From contig DHVR01000005.1 of assembly GCA_002412765.1 (NCBI GenBank), positions 1-64,000 of the forward strand: a DNA stretch of 64,000 nucleotides, in the 5' to 3' direction. The position numbers and the translations under genes are program-made. Shown here one piece after another: positions 17,390-26,764 of the stretch. Position 1 is the first letter of the stretch. Every line of letters starts with the position of its first letter. Source of the DNA: Leptolinea sp. UBA5203. GTDB lineage: Bacteria > Chloroflexota > Anaerolineae > Anaerolineales > Anaerolineaceae. The notes under the pieces are model-generated. The model ran no database searches and was not told the DNA's origin. It saw nothing but the letters and a program-made list of their open reading frames with translations.

Positions 17390-17692
17390 GTGAATATATT
17401 CTCCATTTTTGAAAATTTTAAATTAGATTTTTGGACCTTGTGGGGAATTGTAGCCCAAGGTTTTTTCTTTTTTAGATTAGTCATCCAATGGTATAGTTCT
17501 GAAAAAGCCCAAAAGACGATTGTACCAATAAGTTTCTGGTGGTTAGGTATGATTGGCGCTTGTATGTTATTTATTTATGCCTTTGCTCGGAACGATATTG
17601 TATTTTTGATCACGGCAATACTACAGGTTATCATTTATTTCCGGAATTTAAGGATTGCCTTCAATCAAAAATCAGAATACCCAGTTGAATGA
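17390..17692 (+). CDS. Lipid A biosynthesis N-terminal domain (LAB_N) protein, 100 aa
   Basis: Translation probably starts at GTG 17390 (AGGAATAGCTA upstream). The sequence WTLWGIVAQGFFFFRLVIQW, SSEKAQKTIVPISFWWLG and VIIYFRNLRIAFNQ matches the LAB_N pattern (PF07578), with three membrane helices. The domain is named from the N-terminus of some LpxB-related proteins. It also occurs alone or fused next to polyprenyl-phosphate glycosyltransferases. Finding it between two methyltransferases and near a divergent GT2 supports a role in lipid-linked sugar handling, perhaps membrane translocation; this is inference. Lipid A itself is not expected in most Chloroflexota. Confidence 0.85.
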   Translation: MNIFSIFENFKLDFWTLWGIVAQGFFFFRLVIQWYSSEKAQKTIVPISFWWLGMIGACMLFIYAFARNDIVFLITAILQVIIYFRNLRIAFNQKSEYPVE

Positions 17693-17704
17693 TAGGAGTA
17701 TCCT

Positions 17705-18376
17705 TTGGAAAAAGTATTTATTCAGGGGAATCTTGAGGATAAATATCATACAAAAAATCCCATCTCGCAATTGTTGATGAAGAATTTTATAAAAACATTT
17801 TTAAAACAGTTGGATTTGCTTGAAAGAAGTCAAATTCATACAATTTGCGAAATTGGATGTGGTGAAGGAGAATTATTAAAACTAGTACATAATGTGTTTC
17901 CAGATGCTCAACTTTATGCATGTGATATTTCACCTGAGGTGATTGATAAAGCAAAACGAAATTGTTCAGATTTTGCTGTTACCTTCTCAACTCAAAATGC
18001 ACAGAAATTATCCAGTTATGTTGATAACCAGTTTGACCTTGTTGTTTGTTGTGAAGTCCTTGAACATTTACAAATTCCTGAACAAGGGTTACAAGAGCTA
18101 TCTCGAATTTCTTCAAACAATTTACTCCTATCTGTTCCAATTGAACCATTATGGAGTGCATTAAACATGTTGCGTGGAAAATATCTCCATAGCTTTGGTA
18201 ATACTCCAGGGCATATGAATCATTGGACACCACTATCATTCAATAAATTCATTTGGAAATATTTTAGTTCCTCATCATTAATTCACCTGTATCCACTTCC
18301 TTGGCAGATGAAATTGATAAGAAAAATAAATATCAGTAAATATCCTTTCAATTTTGATGATTTAATTACCAATTAG
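17705..18376 (+). CDS. Class I SAM-dependent methyltransferase, 223 aa
   Basis: Start taken as TTG at 17705, with TAGGAG about seven bases upstream; no better ATG is present before motif I. Motif I is ICEIGCGEGELLKLV (about 51-65), with ACDISPEVIDKA as the SAM-binding acidic loop. DLVVCCEVLEHLQIPEQGL gives the post-I motif and LLLSVPIEPLW the motif III region. It ends the three-gene plus-strand unit and converges on the minus-strand glycan operon, with 169 bases between. Substrate unknown. Confidence 0.82.
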   Translation: MEKVFIQGNLEDKYHTKNPISQLLMKNFIKTFLKQLDLLERSQIHTICEIGCGEGELLKLVHNVFPDAQLYACDISPEVIDKAKRNCSDFAVTFSTQNAQKLSSYVDNQFDLVVCCEVLEHLQIPEQGLQELSRISSNNLLLSVPIEPLWSALNMLRGKYLHSFGNTPGHMNHWTPLSFNKFIWKYFSSSSLIHLYPLPWQMKLIRKINISKYPFNFDDLITN

Positions 18377-18545
18377 TTCATCCAAATTTCATTAGTATTC
18401 AACAAGTCAAATTTGTAAAAATCATTGCTCAATTTAGTTATCACGCTCATACTGAAAAGTTGTAGAAAAAGTTAAATTGACTTTGTATGGATAATTTATA
18501 AATAGTTGATATCTTATGGATTTAATTATAACTATGTGTTTATTA

Positions 18546-21500
18546 TCAATAAGGTAAACTCAAAGTTGTACTATTTAAATCCGTCCTGAATATTTTATCC
18601 TTTGATTGAATAATATATAGGGGTATCGAAAGTTGAATATCGGATTCTTCTGCTAGAACAACTTCATAACTACTGATCGATATTTCATCATATTCTGATA
18701 CCGCCAGGCGAATTTGTAAGTCTTGTACGTCCGACCTAATCTCAAAAGGCAAAATTACCGGTTGTCCATCTTCAGGTTTATGCCAGGAAAGGTAAGTTTT
18801 GTAATGAACCATACTACCAAAATCCGAAACGATATCAAGATTGGCATCTGGTATTGTGTCAAACTTACCATTCAGAATTAGATAATATTGACCTTTCTTC
18901 AGTGGATAATATGGACCGTAAAACAAAAAACCGGCATGATTTGTTGTAACCAGAGTATTATTTGTCAAAGCACCAACTAGACTTGCTGAAGTAAGTTCTG
19001 AGGCTGTCATCTCGAAACAGCCGAATATTTCGCATTTTGAAAGTTGAATATCGGATTCTTCCGCTAGAACAATCTCATAACTATTGATCACTAAGTTATC
19101 TGATCTTGATACCGCCAGGCGAATTTGTAAGTCTTGTACGTCCGACCTAATCTCAAAAGGCAAAATTACCGGTTGTCCATCTTCAGGTTTATGCCTGGAA
19201 AGGTAAGTTTTGTAATGAACCATACTACCCGAATCCGAAACGATATCAAGATTGGCATCTGGTATTGTATCGAACTTACCATTCAGAATTAGATAATATT
19301 GACCTTTCTTCAGTGGATAATATGGACCGTAAAACAAAAAACCGGCATGATTTGTTGTGACCAGAGTATTATTTGTCAAAGCACCAACTAGACTTGCTGA
19401 AGTAAGTTCTGAGGCTGTCATCTCGAAACAGCCGAATATTTCGCATTTTGAAAGTTGAATATCGGATTCTTCCGCTAGAACAACTTCATAACTACTGATC
19501 GATATTTCATCATATTCTGATACCGCCAGGCGAATTTGTAAGTCTTGTACGTCCGACCTAATCTCAAAAGGCAAAATTACCGGTTGTCCATCTTCAGGTT
19601 TATGCCAGGAAAGGTAAGTTTTGTAATGAACTATACTACCAGAATCCGAAACGATATCAAGATTGGCATCTGGTATTGTGTCAAACTTACCATTCAGAAT
19701 TAGATAATATTGACCTTTCTTCAGTGGATAATATGGACCGTAAAACAAAAAACCGGCATGATTTGTTGTAACCAGAGTATTATTTGTCAAAGCACCAACT
19801 AGACTCGCTGAAGTAAGTTCTGAGGCTGTCATCTTGAAACAGCCGAAAACCAAGCATTTTTCTCCTATTTCTTGCGTGATATAAATATCACTAATATTTG
19901 TTATAGTATTAGGAATTTTGATAGGATTACCAACTTCTCTAGTGATAAAGAGAAGTCCAGTGGATTTTTCACGTGCAGTTACTTGAGATTGATCATCTTC
20001 AATGAATTGTAGTCCATTATAAGAGAGAAATGGTCCATTACATCCATTTCTCCATTCGTAAAAAGTCATCCTACGAAAATTGTAGTTAAAAAGATAAAAA
20101 CTATATAAGGAAAATCTTTCTTGGGTGTAAGAAGACATATTAATTGTTGACTGGTAATCGACACCCACACATGAACCCGGACTATAATTTGCGTGAATTA
20201 ATTCAATCAAAGATGAAGGTTTACTATAATTATTAAGGATATCCCGGTGCCATTTTACTTGACTGGGATAACTCACAAAAAAAGAAAATATCATTAGGAT
20301 TATTGCTGCATATTTACCGAATATCGCGGCAGCTAAAATACCGAAAATTCCAATCATCATCCATAAAAGAAAAGTTGAATATGGAATTAAGTATTGAGGC
20401 CAAAATGAAGGAATATTGATGAGATTGCTCGTATTTTCGATGTGGATAACATTATATCTTGAAGAAAGATCAATAAATAAACCAGCAATTAGTACCACTA
20501 TTGCACAAATCGCACTATATTTAAGCCTTAACTTATAGGAATAATGACATAGGGAGATAAATCCAAAAGCCAATAAAAAAGGAATTTGACAGTCTGAATA
20601 GCGGCCATATAACCAATAGCTTAATAAATTCACATTTCTTGGAGAAGTAAATATCAATGAACCAATTCCAATAGTAAATAGAATTGATAAAATATTGAAT
20701 ACAAGTACGACTTGATAATTTTGAGATAAATCCTGTGTTTTTGCAGAAAATATTGTTGATCTCGAATGCAATACAGCTGGTAGGAGTGTGGCAATTAGAC
20801 CAAAACTGCCAATTAGTAAATATGAGAGTTGTCCCACGCATAACCCAATAAATTTGGTCCAAAATCCACTATATCTTAAATACTCAACAATTGTAACAAT
20901 GCTTGGGTAATGGGTTTGTAAACTCCAATTTTCAGGAGTCATAGATATATTTATCCAATTCAGAAATAAGTTACAAGAAAGGGACAAACAAAATACTACT
21001 ATTATATGCAGTGCTAACGGCCAAAAAGATCGTCTATGAAAACTCACTAAAGCAATTACTATGATCGAAGATAGAATTAATGCTAAGCCAGTTGGATGTA
21101 TCCAAAAATAAAAACCAACGCAAAACGAAAATGGTAATACACTCGGTGTTTTATTAGACTTCCACTTTGAAAGCGTGAATAAACTGCAGGTAAAAATGAA
21201 TACTTGAAAATTTGATGGAAAGGCATATCCAGCCATAGTAAAAAACGAAGGATAAAGTGATGTGAAAAGCAAGGCAAAAAAGCGTTCCATTGAAGTACTT
21301 TGCGGAGCAAAAATCCTTAACAAATTTGAAAGTGTGAATAATGAAAGGCCCCAAAGCACTGCATTGATTAATAATACACCTTGCCATATTTGGTTTGTAT
21401 TCGAGAAAAAGGCAAAAAGTGGTGCTAAAATAAGTGAATATCCTGGGTAATAGCTGCTCGAACCATCAATTGTGTAGCCTGCAATAAATGAAGCTTTGGC

Positions 21501-21638
21501 CAAATAACCAATCTCATCAGCAAGGTAAGCAGGCCCGCTACTATAATCTTGACATAAAAAGAAATTTATAAATGGCATAATGATAATGACTAGCCATGAT
21601 GAAATTTTTGCAAATTGATTTTTGGAATATATTTTCAT
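18546..21638 (-). CDS. Large polytopic membrane protein with glycosyltransferase-like architecture and three 137-residue repeats, about 1030 aa
   Basis: ATG 21638 (AGGAAC upstream) is favoured over an in-frame ATG 14 codons earlier. The first 460 residues contain about a dozen membrane helices. An early PAYLADEIGYLAKASFIAGY segment with acidic residues just after the first helix is the layout of GT-C type transferases (PMT/ArnT/GT39-like), so a lipid-linked sugar transferase is the best guess. A soluble domain follows (about 475-595). Three tandem 137-residue units then begin CxxFGCFxMTASELTSASLV and carry GPYYPLKKGQYYLILNGKFD, a beta-sandwich-like pattern. Repeats 1 and 3 share SEYDEISISSYEVV, while repeat 2 has SRSDNLVINSYEIV. 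It is the promoter-distal gene of the cluster. Catalytic assignment is tentative. Confidence 0.75.
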   Translation of the reverse strand: MKIYSKNQFAKISSWLVIIIMPFINFFLCQDYSSGPAYLADEIGYLAKASFIAGYTIDGSSSYYPGYSLILAPLFAFFSNTNQIWQGVLLINAVLWGLSLFTLSNLLRIFAPQSTSMERFFALLFTSLYPSFFTMAGYAFPSNFQVFIFTCSLFTLSKWKSNKTPSVLPFSFCVGFYFWIHPTGLALILSSIIVIALVSFHRRSFWPLALHIIVVFCLSLSCNLFLNWINISMTPENWSLQTHYPSIVTIVEYLRYSGFWTKFIGLCVGQLSYLLIGSFGLIATLLPAVLHSRSTIFSAKTQDLSQNYQVVLVFNILSILFTIGIGSLIFTSPRNVNLLSYWLYGRYSDCQIPFLLAFGFISLCHYSYKLRLKYSAICAIVVLIAGLFIDLSSRYNVIHIENTSNLINIPSFWPQYLIPYSTFLLWMMIGIFGILAAAIFGKYAAIILMIFSFFVSYPSQVKWHRDILNNYSKPSSLIELIHANYSPGSCVGVDYQSTINMSSYTQERFSLYSFYLFNYNFRRMTFYEWRNGCNGPFLSYNGLQFIEDDQSQVTAREKSTGLLFITREVGNPIKIPNTITNISDIYITQEIGEKCLVFGCFKMTASELTSASLVGALTNNTLVTTNHAGFLFYGPYYPLKKGQYYLILNGKFDTIPDANLDIVSDSGSIVHYKTYLSWHKPEDGQPVILPFEIRSDVQDLQIRLAVSEYDEISISSYEVVLAEESDIQLSKCEIFGCFEMTASELTSASLVGALTNNTLVTTNHAGFLFYGPYYPLKKGQYYLILNGKFDTIPDANLDIVSDSGSMVHYKTYLSRHKPEDGQPVILPFEIRSDVQDLQIRLAVSRSDNLVINSYEIVLAEESDIQLSKCEIFGCFEMTASELTSASLVGALTNNTLVTTNHAGFLFYGPYYPLKKGQYYLILNGKFDTIPDANLDIVSDFGSMVHYKTYLSWHKPEDGQPVILPFEIRSDVQDLQIRLAVSEYDEISISSYEVVLAEESDIQLSIPLYIIQSKDKIFRTDLNSTTLSLPY
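18631..19863 (-). repeat. Three in-frame tandem repeats, 411-bp period
   Basis: The string AGTTGAATATCGGATTC recurs at 18631, 19042 and 19453, exactly 411 bases apart (137 codons). The units are almost identical at the nucleotide level apart from a short block near the end of the middle copy and a handful of point differences. Near-identity at synonymous positions indicates recent duplication or ongoing gene conversion. Confidence 0.95.
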
Positions 21639-21832
21639 CAATGAGTTCCTGATGGAAATTAAAAAAATATCTGAAATCATCCGAATTCAAGTTGGATTAA
21701 TTCTTATTACCAATTCTTATTTGCTCAATTATTCATAATACTAAACCGTCTAGAGGAATATTTAGATTGTCAGAGTGAAGTATCCAATGACACATATATC
21801 TGATTACCAAAGGAAAAGTGATTATAAAGTGA

Positions 21833-23074
21833 TTAGTTGACTTTATCTCCTATTGACTTCAATGCATTCAATAAATCTTCAAAAATTTCTCTTTGTATTG
21901 CCCATATTTTCCCAATAATTCTAATCCTGTGTAAAGTTCTTTTAGCAAAAACAAAAGCTGCTTTAAACTTATTGGTATGATGTAAACCTTCAACAAGACT
22001 TGGTGAAAGCCGATCGTAATTTACAAGACTGCGCTGCATATGTTCAATTATTTCTTGCAAAAGAGAGTCGTTTGTTTTAATACCTTCAGAAACAACCTCA
22101 ACATGTTGGTGTTTTGTGGTTAAGCGACTGGTTATTTGGTCTTCAAACTCATTAATTGCTTCTTGCGTTTTATTATTGGGTTTTGCCCAATCATTCTGTA
22201 TGATTGGATATCCATTCTTTGGTTTTTGAAGAGTTAAATGAATCGATGTGAAAATATTACCATCAAAATTTAATATGATATGGGGATATTTTGACCATAA
22301 AACATCATCACTGCGAATGATTGATTTTGCGGCTAACCTGTCATTAACAAATAAAGCCAGATCGCGTTTTGTTTCCAACGTTTTATTTGATACATTCCAG
22401 GAAATGTCGCCAACTATTTCTAGTCCACTAGCTTCAATGATTGAATGTAGAATTTCACTTTTATTGAAAATATGCAGACTCGGATAATCATTGTTATTAG
22501 AAAAATCGGATACAAGATATTCAGTGGAAAGAGTTAATACCCCTCCTGGTTTAAGTACCCTACCCATTTCGAATGCAGTATTTGCAATAAGGTTTAAATT
22601 CCCAAAATGCTCAATAGATGATGATGAAAAAATACCATCGAAAGTTTCATCTGGATAATTTAATTTTCTTCCATCCATATGTTGAACAACCAGACGATCT
22701 TTTTCATATGGATAGGGTGCAACCAGATCTGGTGAATAAAGCATTATTTGAGGTGCATCTAAATCCCATTCCCCCGATAATAAATACAAATCTGTAGCGA
22801 AAACCTGACTTATATGATTCGTTAGAAAATAATTCATCACCTCGGTTCCCGCACCGACCCCTAGTATTTTTGATTGTCGATTTAGAATACCCAAATCTTT
22901 GAATGAGCGAATACTCATTGCTATTTCCCAATATTTTCGATATTCAGCACCGATCGGGAATGAATCGTCGTGTACTTTTATGTGATGTTTGTACGCGTCA
23001 CGAATTATTTCCACAATTCCCTGATCTGAGAAATCTTCAATTTCACAAATTTTACTATATGGCAGTTTATTCAT
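21833..23074 (-). CDS. SAM-dependent methyltransferase with C-terminal helical extension, 413 aa
   Basis: Its ATG overlaps the stop of the upstream glycosyltransferase gene (ATGA), so the two are translationally coupled. The methyltransferase core lies around residues 55-190: KILGVGAGTEVMNYFLTNH (motif I), VFATDLYL, DETFDGIFSSSSIEHFGNL and VLKPGGVLTLSTEYLVS. The remaining 220 residues carry a mixed domain and then a predicted helical stretch containing LLQEIIEHMQRSLVNYDRLS. The tail resembles spacers seen in glycan-cluster enzymes. Substrate is unknown, presumably a sugar of the exported polymer. Confidence 0.8.
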   Translation of the reverse strand: MNKLPYSKICEIEDFSDQGIVEIIRDAYKHHIKVHDDSFPIGAEYRKYWEIAMSIRSFKDLGILNRQSKILGVGAGTEVMNYFLTNHISQVFATDLYLLSGEWDLDAPQIMLYSPDLVAPYPYEKDRLVVQHMDGRKLNYPDETFDGIFSSSSIEHFGNLNLIANTAFEMGRVLKPGGVLTLSTEYLVSDFSNNNDYPSLHIFNKSEILHSIIEASGLEIVGDISWNVSNKTLETKRDLALFVNDRLAAKSIIRSDDVLWSKYPHIILNFDGNIFTSIHLTLQKPKNGYPIIQNDWAKPNNKTQEAINEFEDQITSRLTTKHQHVEVVSEGIKTNDSLLQEIIEHMQRSLVNYDRLSPSLVEGLHHTNKFKAAFVFAKRTLHRIRIIGKIWAIQREIFEDLLNALKSIGDKVN

Positions 23075-25506
23075 TTGTTTTCTCCATCGGCGATTACATC
23101 TTTAACTATTTCTAAATAGTGGTCAGCTATTTTTCTAGTACTACAATACTTTAAATAATACTCTCGGGCTTGATGTCCCATTTCTTGGCAAAAATCAGGT
23201 TGGGTAATAAATTTATTTATTGAAATGCAGAGTTGTTCAATTTCCTGCTCATCTGGTTTAAACCGAACACAACAATTGGACGGTATAAAATCCCACGCAG
23301 GTATATTGCTAATAATAACTGGAATCCCATTGGCAAGAGCTTGGATTAGGGAAAGTGACATTTGTTTTCTAGATGGATCTCTCAGATTTATCACCAAATT
23401 ACAAACGGACATATATCGATGATAAAGTTCATCAGAAACATCCCCTGTAAATATGACATCCCCTTCGAGACCAAGTTCATTCACCAGACTTTTTAAAATA
23501 CCATCATAATATGGCGATAGAGTTCTTCCTACAACCAATAGTTTTGCACAAGGATAATCAGCAACTATCTTCGAGAATGCCTTTATTATTTCTTTGTTTC
23601 TTTTGTTCTCATTAATAATTCCGAAAACACCAATTATGAAATCATTATAAGTAAACCCGGATTGAACCCTGTGGAATTTTTGTAGAGAAGGTGGATTATT
23701 GATCCATGGATCTGTAACCGATAATATTTCGGTGAAAATTTTTGCACCCGGCGAGTTTTCTAAAATATTGTCAGCTGCAAGTGGGTAATGAACAATAATC
23801 GCTTTACTTATGTTTACTATTGATTTGATCATTTGGTAATTCTGGAAAAAAAGTAAAACATTTCCATTAATGTTATTACGCAGATATTCTTCATATTCAA
23901 TAAATATGTTATACCCTTCAATCTCAGCAATTAATTTCAGTCCTTTATCTTCCAAATCATCCATGAACTGAATCATATAAAAATCAGCAAAGGTCAAGTC
24001 GTGTAAATCGAGAATTCCAGGGTAATTTGTCATATTATTAAACATATACCTGTGATATTCTGATGCTCCAGTTTGATAAATTATGATATCAAATTTCTTT
24101 TGTTCATTTCTCCAATGAAATGATTTTGAATGATGAATAGAAAAATTTTCAAGAAGATCAAGTTGTGGTAAGTAGCCACCATCAATAAATAACTCAACTT
24201 CCGTCTTTTTTCCTAATTCATCTAACAATTGTGTACTAAATGTTGCAATACCAGTTTCTAATGGGGGAAGTGGAGTCCACATTGCAATTTTTATTTTTTC
24301 ATCAATTTCTTTAGTTTTTACTGCATTTTGATAACATGTCAAAGTGGAATTCCCTAATTGTTCGGGAGAAAAGATTTGACAGTGTTCCAAACCTTTAGTA
24401 GCCATCTCATTCCTTAAGTCATTATTTGAAGCAACTTTGATCATCGCATCAGTAAACCCAGCAATATCAAAGGGATCCACTAAAATTGCGGCATTTCCTC
24501 CAACTTCTGGTAAAGATGAAGTTGTAGTAGTAATAACTGGTGTACCACAACACATAGCTTCAATGACAGGCAAACCAAAACCTTCATAAATTGATGGATG
24601 GATAAGGGCAACGGCAGAATTATATAAAGTTACCAAATCATCATCACTCACAAACCCAGTGAAGGCGACATTTTGATCAATTCCTAGTTCAGATAACTCA
24701 TTTTGGAGCAATAAAATTTGAGCAGCACTTAGATCACAAACAAAAACCAAACCTATCTTTTCTCGGATAGCTATCGGCAAATTCTTATAGGCTCGAAGTA
24801 AAGTTGAATGATTTTTTGTATAGTGAAAACCAGTCACATTTAAGAAAAAACTTTCAGGTAGACTAATGCGCTTTCTCAGAATTCTCAACCTGGATTGTAG
24901 TTTTTCTTTTGGTAAAATTTTAAAATTTGGATCAGGAATTGGATAGGCAATATCAATTTGATCAGCTGGATATCCAAGATAAACAATGGCATCCTTTTTT
25001 GCGGACTGCGAAATAGCGATAAAGCGATTTGCATCTTTACATAACAAAGAATTATGAAGATATTTATTTTTGATGCTATTATTTGATAAGTAAATTGATG
25101 GAAAAACCAAAGGAATCGCATCATAATAATTTATTACCATCGGACAAACTTGAAATTGTAATGGTAAAGATCCAAGAAAATATGGGACTGTAAAATGAAA
25201 TAAGTTGATTTTTTCCGAATAAATATAATCCTGGAAATACGAAGAATATTCAATTAAGAACTTATCATCATTAAAATCTTGAGAGTATTGATTAAATAGA
25301 TAAGGTTTGATTTGAACATTTCTGGCCGTGCGTATTTCCGCCAAAATCAGATCATGATTAGTAATTGGGGGAACATAGATAATATATTCATTGTTTTGAT
25401 CTATGTGGATTACTTCTCTAATTTGTTGTTGAGTGTACCGGCCAACCCCACGATTCACACTTTGTTTACCATTGCATATGAAACTGTAATCAATTCCAAT
25501 TTTCAT
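23071..25506 (-). CDS. Two-domain GT4-GT4 glycosyltransferase, 811 aa
   Basis: Two complete GT-B (GT4) modules in one chain. Module 1 (about 1-385) begins MKIGIDYSFICNGKQSVNRG and has the donor-site motif PSIYEGFGLPVIEAMCCGTP followed by TTTSSLPEVGGNAAILVDP. Module 2 (about 405-805) starts IKIAMWTPLPPLETGIATFS and has GVFGIINENKRNKEII. Its donor motif is degenerate: the NLRDPSRKQMSLSLIQALANG segment lacks the usual EGFG loop. Fused GT4 pairs typically add two sugars in succession or use one module as a scaffold. Coupled to the next methyltransferase by a 4-base overlap. Confidence 0.9.
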   Translation of the reverse strand: MKIGIDYSFICNGKQSVNRGVGRYTQQQIREVIHIDQNNEYIIYVPPITNHDLILAEIRTARNVQIKPYLFNQYSQDFNDDKFLIEYSSYFQDYIYSEKINLFHFTVPYFLGSLPLQFQVCPMVINYYDAIPLVFPSIYLSNNSIKNKYLHNSLLCKDANRFIAISQSAKKDAIVYLGYPADQIDIAYPIPDPNFKILPKEKLQSRLRILRKRISLPESFFLNVTGFHYTKNHSTLLRAYKNLPIAIREKIGLVFVCDLSAAQILLLQNELSELGIDQNVAFTGFVSDDDLVTLYNSAVALIHPSIYEGFGLPVIEAMCCGTPVITTTTSSLPEVGGNAAILVDPFDIAGFTDAMIKVASNNDLRNEMATKGLEHCQIFSPEQLGNSTLTCYQNAVKTKEIDEKIKIAMWTPLPPLETGIATFSTQLLDELGKKTEVELFIDGGYLPQLDLLENFSIHHSKSFHWRNEQKKFDIIIYQTGASEYHRYMFNNMTNYPGILDLHDLTFADFYMIQFMDDLEDKGLKLIAEIEGYNIFIEYEEYLRNNINGNVLLFFQNYQMIKSIVNISKAIIVHYPLAADNILENSPGAKIFTEILSVTDPWINNPPSLQKFHRVQSGFTYNDFIIGVFGIINENKRNKEIIKAFSKIVADYPCAKLLVVGRTLSPYYDGILKSLVNELGLEGDVIFTGDVSDELYHRYMSVCNLVINLRDPSRKQMSLSLIQALANGIPVIISNIPAWDFIPSNCCVRFKPDEQEIEQLCISINKFITQPDFCQEMGHQAREYYLKYCSTRKIADHYLEIVKDVIADGENK

Positions 25507-25623
25507 TTTTTCCCTACATAGACAATTTTTATTAATTACCCCAATACTGTCTACCTAATTGAATCAATTAGGCATTAATTATAAAAGATTACCAACCTAA
25601 GTGATTTCTGTAAATCTGTTCAA

Positions 25624-26739
25624 TTACATGTGCCATTTTTTCTTTTGAACCCGTACAAACTCAAAAATTGTTCTCAAGGGGGCCGTAATACGAAAGGATC
25701 GGCTTTGGTATACATTCCTTAATTGCGTTGAAATTTCCCCAATTTCACTTTCAGCAAGACATAATTGAGCTTTTAGCACATCTAACTCGGTTTGAGTTTT
25801 TTTTAATTGAGTATGTAAACTATTTTTATCACTTTCTGTTTGCTGTAATGCTGATTGGATTTTATTATAATCTACCTGAGATTGATAATTGTGTGTTTTT
25901 AATTCCTCTACCACATCATTAATCTGACTTAGTTTTCTTTGCAAATCAGAATTTACGGCTTGAGCTTGAATGAACTGATCATGAAGTGAATCACGCTCAG
26001 ATTGATATTTATTTATTTGTTCTTGAATTATTGTTTTCTCATTAATCGAATCTCTGTGTTGGGAAGTTATAAAACCATCAAAAATATTTGGGGGAGTGTT
26101 GATTATCTCTCTAAGATCGGCATGTTCTTCAGCAAGGTAAAATTTATTTAAACCATCAAAATAAACCAACTCATATGATGCAGCTAATACTATTGGCTCC
26201 CAGGTGTCAACAAAACCTTGAGATAATAAAGGGTTGATAGCTTCAACAATCAATATCCAAGGACGCCAGAATTTAAGATCCAACCCTTCAATTACTTCAT
26301 ACTCAGAACCTTCTACATCAATTTTTAAAAAATGAATTTCTGGAGGGGCATATTTGATAAGAATTTCATTTAATGTAATGACAGGAATCGTTTTTTCAAC
26401 GATACTCCAACCCGCATTCATTTGTTTTTGTGCAATTTCTTTCGATACTGTTGAAATTCCTGTATTAGGAATTTCATAAAAAGGAATTAAACCCGGATTG
26501 TTACCAACTGCAGTTCGAATATTAATATCATTTATCCGAAGATTAATGAGCCGTTCATAATAAAATTCCATCGGTTCAATATTTATACCTCGCCACCCCT
26601 TTTCATAAAAAGCTTGGGTAACTGAGTCATTAATAGGATCATTTGCTCCTACATCAACATAGAAGCCGTTTTGTAGATTTTTAAAGGCACGCCACAAAAT
26701 GACATCTTCAAAATTTTGGGCATATGAAATAAATGTCAT
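25624..26739 (-). CDS. FkbM family methyltransferase with C-terminal coiled coil, 371 aa
   Basis: N-terminal FkbM domain (about 1-205): FISYAQNFEDVILWRAF, GFYVDVGANDPINDSVTQAF (SAM motif I), GINIEPMEFYYERLI, and PEIHFLKIDVEGSEYEVIEG, a highly typical FkbM block. From about 230 to 350 comes a heptad-like helical segment rich in Gln, Leu, Ser and Asp (QIN..., LHDQFIQAQAVNSDLQRKL). It ends in a short basic segment. FkbM enzymes are O-methyltransferases often found in polysaccharide clusters. The coiled coil could tether the enzyme to a complex or act as a length ruler, as in other chain-capping methyltransferases; that is speculation. It sits 25 bases after a GT4 gene. Confidence 0.88.
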   Translation of the reverse strand: MTFISYAQNFEDVILWRAFKNLQNGFYVDVGANDPINDSVTQAFYEKGWRGINIEPMEFYYERLINLRINDINIRTAVGNNPGLIPFYEIPNTGISTVSKEIAQKQMNAGWSIVEKTIPVITLNEILIKYAPPEIHFLKIDVEGSEYEVIEGLDLKFWRPWILIVEAINPLLSQGFVDTWEPIVLAASYELVYFDGLNKFYLAEEHADLREIINTPPNIFDGFITSQHRDSINEKTIIQEQINKYQSERDSLHDQFIQAQAVNSDLQRKLSQINDVVEELKTHNYQSQVDYNKIQSALQQTESDKNSLHTQLKKTQTELDVLKAQLCLAESEIGEISTQLRNVYQSRSFRITAPLRTIFEFVRVQKKKWHM

Positions 26740-26764
26740 AAGGTTTTTCTATCCAAGAGAAAGT

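Noticed and set aside
18631..19863. CRISPR-like or mobile repeat array
   Set aside because: The 411-bp units are in frame inside a protein gene and have no spacers.
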